Shown here: positions 25,122 to 33,980 of the stretch, piece by piece
Layout: each line of letters opens with the position of its first letter
Position numbering within the stretch: the first letter of the stretch is position 1
Assembly: GCA_016719755.1 (NCBI GenBank)
Contig: JADJYM010000015.1
Location: forward strand, 496,001 to 560,000
Length of the DNA stretch: 64,000 nt
DNA from: Novosphingobium sp.
GTDB lineage: Bacteria; Pseudomonadota; Alphaproteobacteria; Sphingomonadales; Sphingomonadaceae
Reading direction: 5' to 3'
Notes under the pieces: generated by a model
Told to the model about the DNA's origin: nothing
Seen by the model: the letters and a program-made list of their open reading frames with translations, nothing else
Databases searched by the model: none
Made by a program: the position numbers and the translations under genes

Positions 25122-26530
25122 ATGTGCAGCGCGCGGCCATAGGCGGCGAGCACGCTTTCGTGGAGCATTTCCGATAGGGTCGGGTGCGGGAACACGGTGG
25201 CCATCAGTTCGGCCTCGGTGGTTTCCAGCGTCTTGCCCACGACATAGCCCTGGATCAGTTCGGTCACTTCCGCGCCGACCATGTGCGCGCCCAGCAGTTC
25301 GCCGGTCTTCGCGTCGAACACGGTCTTGATGAAGCCTTCCGCCTCACCCAAGGCAATGGCCTTGCCGTTGCCGATGAACGGGAAAGTCCCGGCCTTCACC
25401 TCGTAACCCGCTTCCTTTGCCTTCGCCTCGGTCAGACCAACGCTGGCGACCTGCGGGTGGCAATAGGTGCAACCGGGAATATTGCGCTTGTCCATCGCGT
25501 GCGGATGAATTTCCGTGTTGCCCAGCTCTTGCGCGATCGCCTCGGCAGCGGTCACGCCTTCATGGCTCGCCTTGTGCGCCAGCCACGGTCCAGGAGTGAC
25601 GTCGCCGATGGCCCAGACACCGGGAACACTGGTGCGGCCGTAATCGTCGATCGCAATGATGCCGCGTTCGGCCTTAACGCCCAGCGCTTCGAGACCGATG
25701 TTTTCGGTGTTGGGGACGATGCCGACGGCAACGATGACGTGACTGAACTCGCCATCGACCAACTTGCCGTCCTTGCCCTTGATCTTCGCCTTTACGCCGC
25801 CTGTCCCAACATCGAGGCTCTCGACGCCCGCGCCGGTGAGGATCGTCATGCCCTGCTTCTTCAGCGCTTTTTCGAGGAAGGCTGAAACTTCTGCGTCCTC
25901 CACCGGTACGATCCGGTCCATCATCTCGACCACCGTAACTTCGGCGCCCATGTCATTGTAAAAGCTGGCGAACTCGATTCCGATTGCGCCCGATCCGATC
26001 ACCAGCAGCTTGCCCGGCATCTCGCTTGGGGTCATCGCGTGGCGATAGGTCCACACGCGCTTGCCATCTGCCTTGGCAAAGGGCAGGTCGCGGGCCCGCG
26101 CGCCGGTGGCGACAATGATATGTTTCGCCGTCAGGATCTCGGAGCCCTTGTCCCCGGCCACTTCCAGCTTGCCGCCTCCTTTTAGGGTGCCGGTGCCCAT
26201 GTGGACCGCGATCTTGTTCTTCTTCATCAGGTGGGTCACGCCCTGATTGAGCTGCTTGGCTACCCCGCGCGAGCGCTTGACCACCGCGTCCAGATCGGCG
26301 CGGATGTTGTCGGCGGCCAGCCCATAGGCCGCCGCGTGCTTCATCGTGTGCAGCACCTCGGCCGAGCGCAGCAGTGCCTTGGTCGGGATACAGCCCCAGT
26401 TGAGGCAGATCCCGCCCAGGTTCTCGCGCTCGACAACGGCGGTCTTCAGCCCCAGCTGCGAGGCCCGGATCGCCGCGACATAGCCGCCGGGACCGGAACC
26501 GAGGACGATGACGTCGTATTGCTGGGACAT
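25118..26530 (-). CDS. lpdA: Dihydrolipoyl dehydrogenase (E3)
   Basis: A 470-residue flavoprotein that reoxidises dihydrolipoamide of 2-oxoacid dehydrogenases, reducing NAD. FAD-binding GSGPGGYVAAIRASQLG, redox disulfide ENLGGICLNWGCIPTKALL, NAD-binding VIGSGAIGIEFASFYNDMG and the C-terminal HPTLSEMLHES with the catalytic His-Glu pair are all present. It lies in a leftward group with the E2 gene and a thioesterase; together with E1 genes located elsewhere it would serve pyruvate dehydrogenase. Confidence 0.96.
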   Translation of the reverse strand: MSQQYDVIVLGSGPGGYVAAIRASQLGLKTAVVERENLGGICLNWGCIPTKALLRSAEVLHTMKHAAAYGLAADNIRADLDAVVKRSRGVAKQLNQGVTHLMKKNKIAVHMGTGTLKGGGKLEVAGDKGSEILTAKHIIVATGARARDLPFAKADGKRVWTYRHAMTPSEMPGKLLVIGSGAIGIEFASFYNDMGAEVTVVEMMDRIVPVEDAEVSAFLEKALKKQGMTILTGAGVESLDVGTGGVKAKIKGKDGKLVDGEFSHVIVAVGIVPNTENIGLEALGVKAERGIIAIDDYGRTSVPGVWAIGDVTPGPWLAHKASHEGVTAAEAIAQELGNTEIHPHAMDKRNIPGCTYCHPQVASVGLTEAKAKEAGYEVKAGTFPFIGNGKAIALGEAEGFIKTVFDAKTGELLGAHMVGAEVTELIQGYVVGKTLETTEAELMATVFPHPTLSEMLHESVLAAYGRALHI

Positions 26531-26533
26531 TGC

Positions 26534-26905
26534 CTACTCCGAATGTGAAAGAGGCCGCGGGCGATCATCATCGCCCAGCAGCACGAATTTGAAGCGGCCC
26601 CGGGCAACTTCGACCGTTGCCTCGCCGTTGCGCTCACGCCCGATACCATGCGCATCGATGGTCAGCGAAGTGCGTCCCCGCTCGACGATCTCGGCGTAAA
26701 CGGAAAGCTCGTCACCAACCTGCATGGCACCTGGAAAGGTGAAGTCGGTCGCATGGACCACCACGGCCTTGCCCTGCCCCCGCCGCGAGGCGAGCGAGCC
26801 CGCGCCGAGCGCCAGCTGGCTCATCAGCCAGCCGCCGAACACCCCGCCATAGGGGTTGAGGTCGGTCGGCATGGCCGTGACGCGGATGACCAGTTCCTCG
26901 GCCAT
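26534..26905 (-). CDS. Acyl-CoA thioesterase (YciA-like hotdog fold)
   Basis: A 123-residue single hotdog-domain protein. The family stretch NPYGGVFGGWLMSQL with the active-site region, VHATDFTFPGAMQVGDELSVYAEI and an R/K-rich C-terminus fit the YciA/acyl-CoA hydrolase group. It would hydrolyse acyl-CoA thioesters in the cytosol. It sits between the PDH E2 gene (7-base gap) and lpdA (3-base gap), so it is co-transcribed with them. Confidence 0.85.
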   Translation of the reverse strand: MAEELVIRVTAMPTDLNPYGGVFGGWLMSQLALGAGSLASRRGQGKAVVVHATDFTFPGAMQVGDELSVYAEIVERGRTSLTIDAHGIGRERNGEATVEVARGRFKFVLLGDDDRPRPLSHSE

Positions 26906-26912
26906 TCGAGGA

Positions 26913-28160
26913 TCAGGCCAGAAGACCCAGCGGGTTTTCGACCAGATCTTTGAAGGCCTGCATCAGCTGGGCACCATCCGCGCCGTCGATGGCGCGGTGA
27001 TCGAAGCTGCCGGTGGCCGACATGACCGTGGCGACGGCCAGCGCGCCATCGACCACGTAGGGGCGCTGTTCACCCGCGCCGACCGCCAGGATCATCGCCT
27101 GCGGCGGATTGATCACCGCGTCGAACTGCTTGATCCCGAACATGCCAAGATTGGAGAGGCTCGCTGTTCCGCCCTGGTATTCGTGCGGCTGCAGCTTGCC
27201 CTCGCGGGCCTTGTCGGCCAGCGCTTTCATCTCGGCGGAGATCCGGGCCACGCCCTTGGTGGCGGCATCGACGATGATCGGGGTAATCAGCCCGGAAGGC
27301 GCGGCCACCGCGACCGAAATGTCGGCACGGGCATATTTGCGCAGTTCATCCCCCGCAAAGCTGACGTTGCACTTGGGTACCCGGACCAGCGCCTTGGCCA
27401 GCGCCTTGATCAAAAGATCGTTGACCGAGAGCTTTACGCCATCAGCTTCAAGTGCCTTGTTAAGTTCACCGCGCAGCTTGAGCAGGGCATCGAGCCTGAT
27501 ATCGACGGTAAGATAGATGTGCGGGATGGTCTGCTTCGCCTCGGTCAGGCGGCGGGCGATCACCTTGCGGACATTGCCCAGCTTTTCGGCTTCAAACGGG
27601 ATACCGAAATCGGGAACCGGGGTTGAAGCGGCGGCGGCAGCGGGCTTCGCGGCAGGGGCTGGAACACTTGCAACGGCTGGTACGGCGTTCTCGACGTCGG
27701 CCTTCACAATCCGTCCGTTCGGCCCAGACCCCTTGACCGCAGTCAGGTCCAGGCCCTTGCCGGCGGCAATCCGCCTGGCCAGCGGAGAGGCGACGATCCG
27801 CTCGCCTATGGGGGCAGGCGTGGGGGGCGGACTGTTGAGGGGGGCGGCAACGGTCGCCGCGACAGGAGCGGCTGCAGCGGCCTTGGGAGCAGGCGCGGCG
27901 GCGGGCCGGGCAGGTTCGTCCTCACCGGCGAGGGTTGCAATGACCGTACCGACCTTCACGCCTTCACTGCCAGCGGCAATGTCGATCGAGGCAATGACGC
28001 CTTCATCGACGGCTTCGAATTCCATCGTCGCCTTGTCAGTCTCGATCTCGGCCATGATGTCGCCGGAACGAACCGTGTCGCCGACTTTCACCAGCCACCT
28101 GGCCAGCGTGCCCTCCTCCATCGTCGGGGAAAGCGCGGGCATCTTGATCGCAATCGGCAT
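26913..28160 (-). CDS. pdhC: Pyruvate dehydrogenase dihydrolipoamide acetyltransferase (E2)
   Basis: A 415-residue E2 that transfers acetyl from lipoate to CoA. The start at 28160 ([17 protein letters not shown]) is the conserved lipoyl-domain N-terminus. One lipoyl domain ([12 protein letters not shown], Lys lipoylated), an Ala/Pro-rich linker, a peripheral-subunit-binding domain ([16 protein letters not shown]) and the catalytic domain with [14 protein letters not shown] follow in order. Downstream in the same direction are the thioesterase and lpdA. Confidence 0.95.
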   Translation of the reverse strand: MPIAIKMPALSPTMEEGTLARWLVKVGDTVRSGDIMAEIETDKATMEFEAVDEGVIASIDIAAGSEGVKVGTVIATLAGEDEPARPAAAPAPKAAAAAPVAATVAAPLNSPPPTPAPIGERIVASPLARRIAAGKGLDLTAVKGSGPNGRIVKADVENAVPAVASVPAPAAKPAAAAASTPVPDFGIPFEAEKLGNVRKVIARRLTEAKQTIPHIYLTVDIRLDALLKLRGELNKALEADGVKLSVNDLLIKALAKALVRVPKCNVSFAGDELRKYARADISVAVAAPSGLITPIIVDAATKGVARISAEMKALADKAREGKLQPHEYQGGTASLSNLGMFGIKQFDAVINPPQAMILAVGAGEQRPYVVDGALAVATVMSATGSFDHRAIDGADGAQLMQAFKDLVENPLGLLA

Positions 28161-28288
28161 CGTGGTGACAGTCCTTCGCTGGGGAGGCTGGTTGACGTTA
28201 CGTCCCTTGGCGAAAATGGCGCTTCGGGGCAAGACGCTTGCACCGAATACGATTGTATCGGATACCTCGATACCGGGGGAAAACAGCG

Positions 28289-28741
28289 ATGCGCGTCTAT
28301 CTGGTAATCATGGACGAAACCGACGAGGCCAACGTCGCGCTGCGCTTTGCCTCGCGCCGGGCGGTGCGAACCGGGGGCACGGTCCATCTGCTCGCGCTAT
28401 TGCCGCGCCAGCAGTTCGTGGCCTTTGGCGCCATCCAGGCCACCATCGAGGAAGAAGCGCGGGTGCGCGCCGAAGCGCTGGTGACGGCCGCCGCCGGTTC
28501 CTTGCTGAGCGAGGGCGCGAAACCGCCCGTCATCGCGGTCATCAGCGGCGACGGGGTGCAGGTGATCCGCGACTATCTGGCCCAGCACCCGGAAGTGTCC
28601 GCGCTGGTGCTGGGAGCGGCCGCCAGCGGTGGTCCCGGGCCGCTGGTTTCGCACTTCACGGCCAACGCGGGCCAGTTGCCCTGTCCGGTCTACATCATCC
28701 CCGGCTCGATGGCCGAGGGGGAACTGGACCGGCTGAGCTAG
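28289..28741 (+). CDS. Universal stress protein family (UspA-like)
   Basis: A 150-residue protein starting at the ATG at 28289 ([15 protein letters not shown]), which follows a GGGGGA Shine-Dalgarno. One Usp fold is visible, with [22 protein letters not shown] matching the ATP-binding G-2x-G-9x-G(S/T) motif loosely and PCPVYIIPG at the end. Usp proteins help survival under stress; the trigger is unknown. It is divergent from pdhC and its stop overlaps the end of rnr. Confidence 0.85.
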   Translation: MRVYLVIMDETDEANVALRFASRRAVRTGGTVHLLALLPRQQFVAFGAIQATIEEEARVRAEALVTAAAGSLLSEGAKPPVIAVISGDGVQVIRDYLAQHPEVSALVLGAAASGGPGPLVSHFTANAGQLPCPVYIIPGSMAEGELDRLS

Positions 28742-31008
28742 CGTTTGCGTCCCTGGTGGCGGATGTTGCCGGGGCGGCCCCGGCGACCGGCGAGGTGATC
28801 CCCCTTGCGCTTGAGCGGAAGCGGCCGCCCGCGCGGCTCGATCTGGCCTCCGGCGCTGTCCTCGGGCTCGAATTTCAGCGCCCCGGTCAAGGGGTTGGCT
28901 TCTGCAAGCCGCAACCGCAGGCGATCGCCCAGGGCAAAGCGGGTGCCGGTCTGCTCGCCTTCGAGGACCTGCGCCTTCTCGTCGTGGAAGAAGCGCTCCG
29001 CCCCCAGCACGGAAACCGGGACGAGGCCATCGCCGCCCAGGCTGATGATCGTCGCAAACAGGCCGAAGCGCTGGACACCGGTGATGCGGCATTCGAACAC
29101 TTCGCCGACCCGCGCCGACAGCCAGGCCGCGACATAGCGGTCGATGGTGTCGCGTTCGGCTTCCATCGCCCGGCGTTCGGCGGCGCTGATCGCCTCGCTG
29201 ACCCGCGACAGGTCGGCGCGGTCGCGGTCGGAGAGGCCGGAAAGCGCCGGGATTCCGTGCTTTGGCGCAGGCTGTTCAAGTCCATAGGCATCGACCAGCG
29301 CGCGGTGGACCAGCAGGTCTGCATAGCGCCGGATCGGCGAGGTGAAATGGGCATAGCTGCCCAGCGCCAGACCGAAGTGCCCGGCATTGCGCGGACCGTA
29401 ATAGGCCTGGGTCTGGCTGCGCAGAACGGCTTCCATTATGAGAGCCTTTTCAGACTCATCGGAAACATCCTTCAGCATCCGGTTGAAGAGCCCCGGAGTA
29501 ATCACCTGCCCTAGCGCCAGCTTGCGGTCGTACGTCGCCAGATAGTCCTTGAGCGCCACCAGCTTTTCCCGGCTGGGCGGTTCGTGGACCCGGTAAACAA
29601 CCGGAGAAACCTTTTCTTCCAAAGCCTTGGCCGCCGCGACATTGGCCGCGATCATGAAGTCCTCGACCACCCGGTGGGCATCGAGCCGTTCGCGCAGGGC
29701 GATTTCGGTGATCCTGCCCTGGGAATCGAGCACCACCCGTCGTTCCGGCAGTTCCAGCGCCAGCGGATCGCGATCATCCCGCGCCTTTTCGAGCGCGCGC
29801 CAGGCGGCCCAGAGGTTGACGAGATTGCTCGCGGCTTCCCCGGCGTCGATCCGGCGCTGCGCCTCTTCGTAGGCGATAACTTCCTGAATTTGAACGATTG
29901 CACGGCTAAACCGCCATGACGTCACCTTGCCGCTTGCGGAAATTGAAAGGTGGCAAGCCATGGCAGCACGGCTCTCACCGGCTCTGAGGCTGCACACATC
30001 GGCACTGAGCACTTCGGGAAGCATCGGCACGACGCGATCCGGGAAGTAGACCGAGTTGCCCCGCTTGCGTGCCTCGCGGTCGAGCTCGCCGCCGGGCCGG
30101 ACATAGAAGCTGACATCGGCAATCGCGACCAGCGCGCGGAAGCCGCCCTCGCCGTCCGGCTCGGCCCAGATTGCGTCGTCGTGGTCGCGCGCGTCGCTGG
30201 GATCGATGGCAACGATCGGCAGGTGGCGCAGGTCCTCGCGGCGATCCTCGGCCAGCGGCAGCTTCGCGGCGAGCTCACCCTCGGCCAGGGTGTCGGATCC
30301 GAATACGTGGGGGATGCCGTGCTTGTGGATCGCGATCAGGCTGAAGGCGCGCGGGGCGAGTGGATCGCCCAGCACTGCCGTGACCTTCACCCCGGAACGC
30401 GGCGACTTTCCGGCCGGTTCGGCCAGGACCAGCTGCCCGGCCTCTGCCCCGCCAAGGTCGGCAATCGGCATGGAATTGCGCTCGCGCTTGTCTACCGGGG
30501 CCAGCCAGCCCTTGCCCGATCCGTCGATTTCCACCACGCCCAGCATCTGGTCGGCGGCGGCGGGCAGTTTCTTCATCGGGTGGGCGATCCAGCCCATGGC
30601 CGTCTCTTCGGTGCGGGCCAGCACCCGGTCGCCCGAACGCAGCGCGGAGCCCCGGCCCTTTTCGCGCAGCCGCAGACGCGGCGGGGGCACGGCATCATCG
30701 GGGTTCCAGCTATCGGGAATGGCAATCGCCTCGCCGTCCTCGATCGCGACCACGCGCAGCACGGTAACGCGGGGCACGCCGCCCATGCGGTGGAAAGCGC
30801 TGCGGTTGCCGTCGATCAGGCCTTCATCGGCCATGTCGCGCAGCAGCGCCTTCAGGGCGATCTTCTCGTTCCCCTTGAGGCCGAAGGCGCGCGCGATTTC
30901 GCGCTTGCCAGCCGGTTCGGCGCTGCTGGCGATGAAATCGAGGATCTGCTTGCGGCTGGGCATTCCAGGCTGCGGCCTGGGACCGCGGGACTTTTCGGGA
31001 TTGGGCAT
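28738..31008 (-). CDS. rnr: Ribonuclease R
   Basis: A 3' to 5' exoribonuclease, 756 residues from the ATG at 31008 (MPNPEKSRGP). An N-terminal winged-helix segment (SRKQILDFIASSAEPAGKREIARAFG), cold-shock domains, the RNB catalytic core (IAIDPSDARDHDDAIWAE, with the metal-binding aspartates), an S1 domain and a basic Lys/Arg-rich tail are present, as usual for RNase R. It degrades structured RNA in quality control. Confidence 0.95.
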   Translation of the reverse strand: MPNPEKSRGPRPQPGMPSRKQILDFIASSAEPAGKREIARAFGLKGNEKIALKALLRDMADEGLIDGNRSAFHRMGGVPRVTVLRVVAIEDGEAIAIPDSWNPDDAVPPPRLRLREKGRGSALRSGDRVLARTEETAMGWIAHPMKKLPAAADQMLGVVEIDGSGKGWLAPVDKRERNSMPIADLGGAEAGQLVLAEPAGKSPRSGVKVTAVLGDPLAPRAFSLIAIHKHGIPHVFGSDTLAEGELAAKLPLAEDRREDLRHLPIVAIDPSDARDHDDAIWAEPDGEGGFRALVAIADVSFYVRPGGELDREARKRGNSVYFPDRVVPMLPEVLSADVCSLRAGESRAAMACHLSISASGKVTSWRFSRAIVQIQEVIAYEEAQRRIDAGEAASNLVNLWAAWRALEKARDDRDPLALELPERRVVLDSQGRITEIALRERLDAHRVVEDFMIAANVAAAKALEEKVSPVVYRVHEPPSREKLVALKDYLATYDRKLALGQVITPGLFNRMLKDVSDESEKALIMEAVLRSQTQAYYGPRNAGHFGLALGSYAHFTSPIRRYADLLVHRALVDAYGLEQPAPKHGIPALSGLSDRDRADLSRVSEAISAAERRAMEAERDTIDRYVAAWLSARVGEVFECRITGVQRFGLFATIISLGGDGLVPVSVLGAERFFHDEKAQVLEGEQTGTRFALGDRLRLRLAEANPLTGALKFEPEDSAGGQIEPRGRPLPLKRKGDHLAGRRGRPGNIRHQGRKR

Positions 31009-31051
31009 CGATCCGACGTGGCCCCGATTGGCGCGCCGCGCAAGTGCCGCG

Positions 31052-31639
31052 TCAGAACCGGACCGGTGCTTCGCCATAGCGATTGGGGCCGGGCGTGGAC
31101 TTGCGCACCCCAAAGATCACCAGCAGCACGATCGGCAGATAGGCCAGCAGCATCGACCATTCCTGCCCCTGGAGCATTTCAAGTTCGCTCGGCGGCTTCG
31201 CGCTGGAGCCGATCTTCGCCAGCGCTTCTTCCACCGCGGCGATCTGCCGCGGCAACCAGGCGAGATAGCCCAGATAGGCCAGCCCGGGCACCAGCGCCCA
31301 CCAGCCGGAAAGATCGCTGTCATGCAGCCGCCGGACAAGGCTGGCCGAAATGGCGAGCAGACTGGCCGCGCCCAGCCCCATGGCCAGCCACATCGAGGCG
31401 GCAACCGGGCCGGTTATCGCCTCCATCATCATGCCGTTCATCGCATCGGGATCGGCCCCGGTGCGAATCCCCGCGAACATCTGCGAAAACATCGTGACCA
31501 TCATCGGGATCGCCACCAGCATCCCCGCAACCATCTGGATCAGATAGAGGAACAGCACATAATACCAGAACGTCTGACGCGCATCGCGGCCAGAAAAATT
31601 CGCCAGATTGGCTAGGTTGTATCTGATCGATCCCAGCAT
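31052..31639 (-). CDS. DUF805 inner-membrane protein
   Basis: A 195-residue protein with about four transmembrane helices (FWYYVLFLYLIQMVAGML, MWLAMGLGAASLLAIS, ALVPGLAYLGYLAWL, SMLLAYLPIVLLVIFGV). The conserved DUF805 signatures are the N-terminal FSGRDARQTFWYY and the VRRLHDSDLSGWW loop, and it ends KSTPGPNRYG. Function of the family is not known. It lies between proS and rnr, all leftward. Confidence 0.88.
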   Translation of the reverse strand: MLGSIRYNLANLANFSGRDARQTFWYYVLFLYLIQMVAGMLVAIPMMVTMFSQMFAGIRTGADPDAMNGMMMEAITGPVAASMWLAMGLGAASLLAISASLVRRLHDSDLSGWWALVPGLAYLGYLAWLPRQIAAVEEALAKIGSSAKPPSELEMLQGQEWSMLLAYLPIVLLVIFGVRKSTPGPNRYGEAPVRF

Positions 31640-31670
31640 GCGCGCGCCCCTTTCGCCGGCGCAGCCACGA

Positions 31671-33203
31671 TCAATAGGCGCGGGCGACGTAAATCCGTTC
31701 GACCGCAGGCTTGCCGGTGAAGGGACACTGCCCCGAAACCGGCGCGTCGTCCATCGGGGTGTTGCGGATCGTCAGCTTCAGCGCCTTCAGCCGCGTGACA
31801 ACCGCTTCCAGTTCCTCGCCGGTCGGGCGCGACCAGACCAGTTCCACCCAGCCCGGATAGCGATTGCCATCGGCAAAGTGGGCTTCGATTCCAGCAAAAT
31901 CGGTCACGCCGCGCACGATCTGCGCGTCGCGGCGCGCGGTCGCCTCGGCGTGGAGGGCGCGCTGGATGTCTTCCAGCTCCGCTGCCGCGCGGGCGACGAA
32001 GGCATCGCGTGCTTCGCCCACGAAGTTGACCTTGCCGTCCTCGCGGTAGAGCCGGTCGCGGCGCAGGGCCGAAACTTGCCCGCCCGCTGCATCGCGTCCG
32101 CCGATTTCCAGGATCAGCGGCACGCCCTTCTTGACCCAGCCCCAGCGCTTTTGCGTGGCCTTGCCGGCCCGCTTGTCGAGCAGCACGCGGGCCGGTTCGC
32201 CCAGCACGGTCTGGCTGGCGAGCGCGGCGCGCAGTTCCTCGCAATAGGCCAGCAGCGCCGTGTCGCCATCATCGTCGCGCAGCATGGGCAGGATGACGAT
32301 CTGGTGCGGGGCGATGCGCGGCGGCACACGCAGCCCGTCATCATCGCCGTGAGTCATGATCACGCCGCCGATCAGGCGGGTGGAGACGCCCCACGATGTG
32401 GTGTGGCACAGCTGCTGGCTGCCTTCGCGGTCCTGGTAACGGATGCCCGCCGCCTCCGCGAAGCCGGTGCCGAGGTAATGGCTGGTGCCGGCCTGCAGCG
32501 CCTTGCCATCCTGCATCATTGCCTCGATCGAATAGGTCGCGACCGCGCCGGGGAAGCGCTCGTTCTCGGGCTTTTCGCCCGCGATCACCGGCATGGCGAG
32601 ATCGTCTTCGGCGTGGGCGCGGTACATTTCCAGCGCGCGCAGGGTTTCGGCCATCGCGTCGGCGCGGTCGGCGTGAGCGGTGTGGCCCTCCTGCCAGAGG
32701 AATTCGCTGGTGCGCAGGAACATCCGGGTGCGCATTTCCCAGCGCACCACGTTGGCCCACTGGTTGGTCAGCAGCGGCAGATCGCGCCACGACTGGACCC
32801 AGCGGCCCATCGCCTGGCCGATCACCGTTTCGGACGTGGGCCGCACGATCAGCGGCTCTTCCAGCCTGGCCTCGGGATCGGGGACCAGACCGCCCTTGCC
32901 GTCGGAAATCAGGCGGTGGTGGGTGACGACCGCCATTTCCTTGGCAAAGCCTTCAACGTGTTCGGCCTCCTTGGCGAAGTAGGACAGCGGGATGAACAGC
33001 GGGAAATAGCAGTTCTGCACGCCCGCCGCCTTGATCCGGGCGTCCATCAGGTGCTGAATGCGTTCCCAGATGCCGTAACCCCACGGCTTGATCACCATGC
33101 AGCCGCGCACCCCCGATTCCTCGGCCATTTCGGCCTCGGCGATGACTTCCTGATACCAGGCGGCAAAATCCTGTTCGCGGGTGACGGTAAGTGCGTGCTT
33201 CAT
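31671..33203 (-). CDS. proS: Prolyl-tRNA synthetase, archaeal/eukaryote-type
   Basis: Charges tRNA-Pro. The 510-residue protein starts at 33203 (MKHALTVTREQDFAAWYQEV). The N-terminal VIKPWGYGIWERIQHLMD, motif 2 region RWEMRTRMFLRTSEFLWQEGHTAH and the short C-terminal extension ending in a terminal Tyr (IYVARAY) mark the archaeal/eukaryote-like form without the bacterial INS editing insertion. Many other alphaproteobacteria carry the bacterial form of about 440 residues. Catalytic motifs appear complete. Confidence 0.94.
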   Translation of the reverse strand: MKHALTVTREQDFAAWYQEVIAEAEMAEESGVRGCMVIKPWGYGIWERIQHLMDARIKAAGVQNCYFPLFIPLSYFAKEAEHVEGFAKEMAVVTHHRLISDGKGGLVPDPEARLEEPLIVRPTSETVIGQAMGRWVQSWRDLPLLTNQWANVVRWEMRTRMFLRTSEFLWQEGHTAHADRADAMAETLRALEMYRAHAEDDLAMPVIAGEKPENERFPGAVATYSIEAMMQDGKALQAGTSHYLGTGFAEAAGIRYQDREGSQQLCHTTSWGVSTRLIGGVIMTHGDDDGLRVPPRIAPHQIVILPMLRDDDGDTALLAYCEELRAALASQTVLGEPARVLLDKRAGKATQKRWGWVKKGVPLILEIGGRDAAGGQVSALRRDRLYREDGKVNFVGEARDAFVARAAAELEDIQRALHAEATARRDAQIVRGVTDFAGIEAHFADGNRYPGWVELVWSRPTGEELEAVVTRLKALKLTIRNTPMDDAPVSGQCPFTGKPAVERIYVARAY

Positions 33204-33318
33204 GGCGCGGCGCGATAGCCGAGCGGACGGAAGGGGGCAAGGTTTGTGCGGTTCAAGGACAGCCTCGCGCCGACCTTCACCCTGAAACACGTTGTTGGGA
33301 GGACGCTGCGCCCCGCCC

Positions 33319-33879
33319 TCAATCCTTGGCGAGCTTGTCCAGCTTCTTCTGCATCTCGGCCATCTGCGCGCGCAGGGCGGCGATTTCGTCGTCCTGTTCC
33401 TGATCGTGCGATTTCGGTTCGGGCTCGGGTTCGGCCAGGCCGGGCATGAAGGCGGAAGCGGCGGCCTTGAACATGGCCATGTTCTGCTGCGCCAGCTTGG
33501 CCAGCGGGTTGGCGCCCAGGCTGTCTTCGAAAGCGGCGCGCAGCTTGGCCTGGTTGGTGCGGAAATTGTCCATCGAGGCTTCGAGGTAGTGCGGCACAAG
33601 GCTTTGCATCGAATTGCCGTACATCCCGATCAGCTGGCGCAGGAAGCTGACGGGCAGCATCTGCTCGCCCCCGGCACTTTCCTCTTCCATGATGATCTGG
33701 GTGAGGATCTGGTGGGTGATGTCGGTGCCGGTCTTGGCGTCGAGCACCTTGAAGTCCACCCCCTCGCGCGTCATTTTCGCGAGGTGGTCGAGCGTGATGT
33801 AGCTGGATGACTGGGTGTTGTAGAGTCTGCGATTGGCGTACTTCTTGATGACAACCGTCTCGCCCTTGGCTTCGCTCAT
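33319..33879 (-). CDS. phaR: Polyhydroxyalkanoate synthesis repressor PhaR
   Basis: A 186-residue regulator that binds PHA granules and represses phasin/PHA genes. The start at 33879 (MSEAKGETVVIKKYANRRLYNT) gives the hallmark PHB/PHA accumulation regulator DNA-binding domain, followed by the VDFKVLDAKTGTDITHQILTQII segment and a C-terminal coiled coil (LRAQMAEMQKKLDKLAKD). Upstream is a repeated TTGCAA element that may be its own operator. An in-frame start ten codons upstream is less likely. Confidence 0.93.
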   Translation of the reverse strand: MSEAKGETVVIKKYANRRLYNTQSSSYITLDHLAKMTREGVDFKVLDAKTGTDITHQILTQIIMEEESAGGEQMLPVSFLRQLIGMYGNSMQSLVPHYLEASMDNFRTNQAKLRAAFEDSLGANPLAKLAQQNMAMFKAAASAFMPGLAEPEPEPKSHDQEQDDEIAALRAQMAEMQKKLDKLAKD

Positions 33880-33926
33880 CACTCGATCCCCTGCCGTGCA
33901 GACCCGCACCCACGCGATGTTAGCAC

Positions 33927-33946
33927 TTGCAATAGTTGCAATGCAA
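33927..33946 (-). promoter_or_regulatory. Candidate PhaR self-operator
   Basis: TTGCAA (33927-33932) is followed three bases later by the perfect 11-base palindrome TTGCAATGCAA (33936-33946). PhaR proteins bind TGC-rich direct or inverted repeats near their own gene. On the minus strand the element lies between possible -35 (TTGCAT) and -10 (CTAACA) hexamers spaced 17 bases, so binding would block transcription. Confidence 0.5.
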
Positions 33947-33980
33947 CATTTCCATTGTGCGCAGCATCAGGGACACACGA

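Noticed and set aside
33920-33946. CIRCE-like half site TTAGCACTT before phaR
   Set aside because: Only one half matches; after the 9-base spacer the sequence is GCAATGCAA, not GAGTGCTAA. The region is better explained as a PhaR site.
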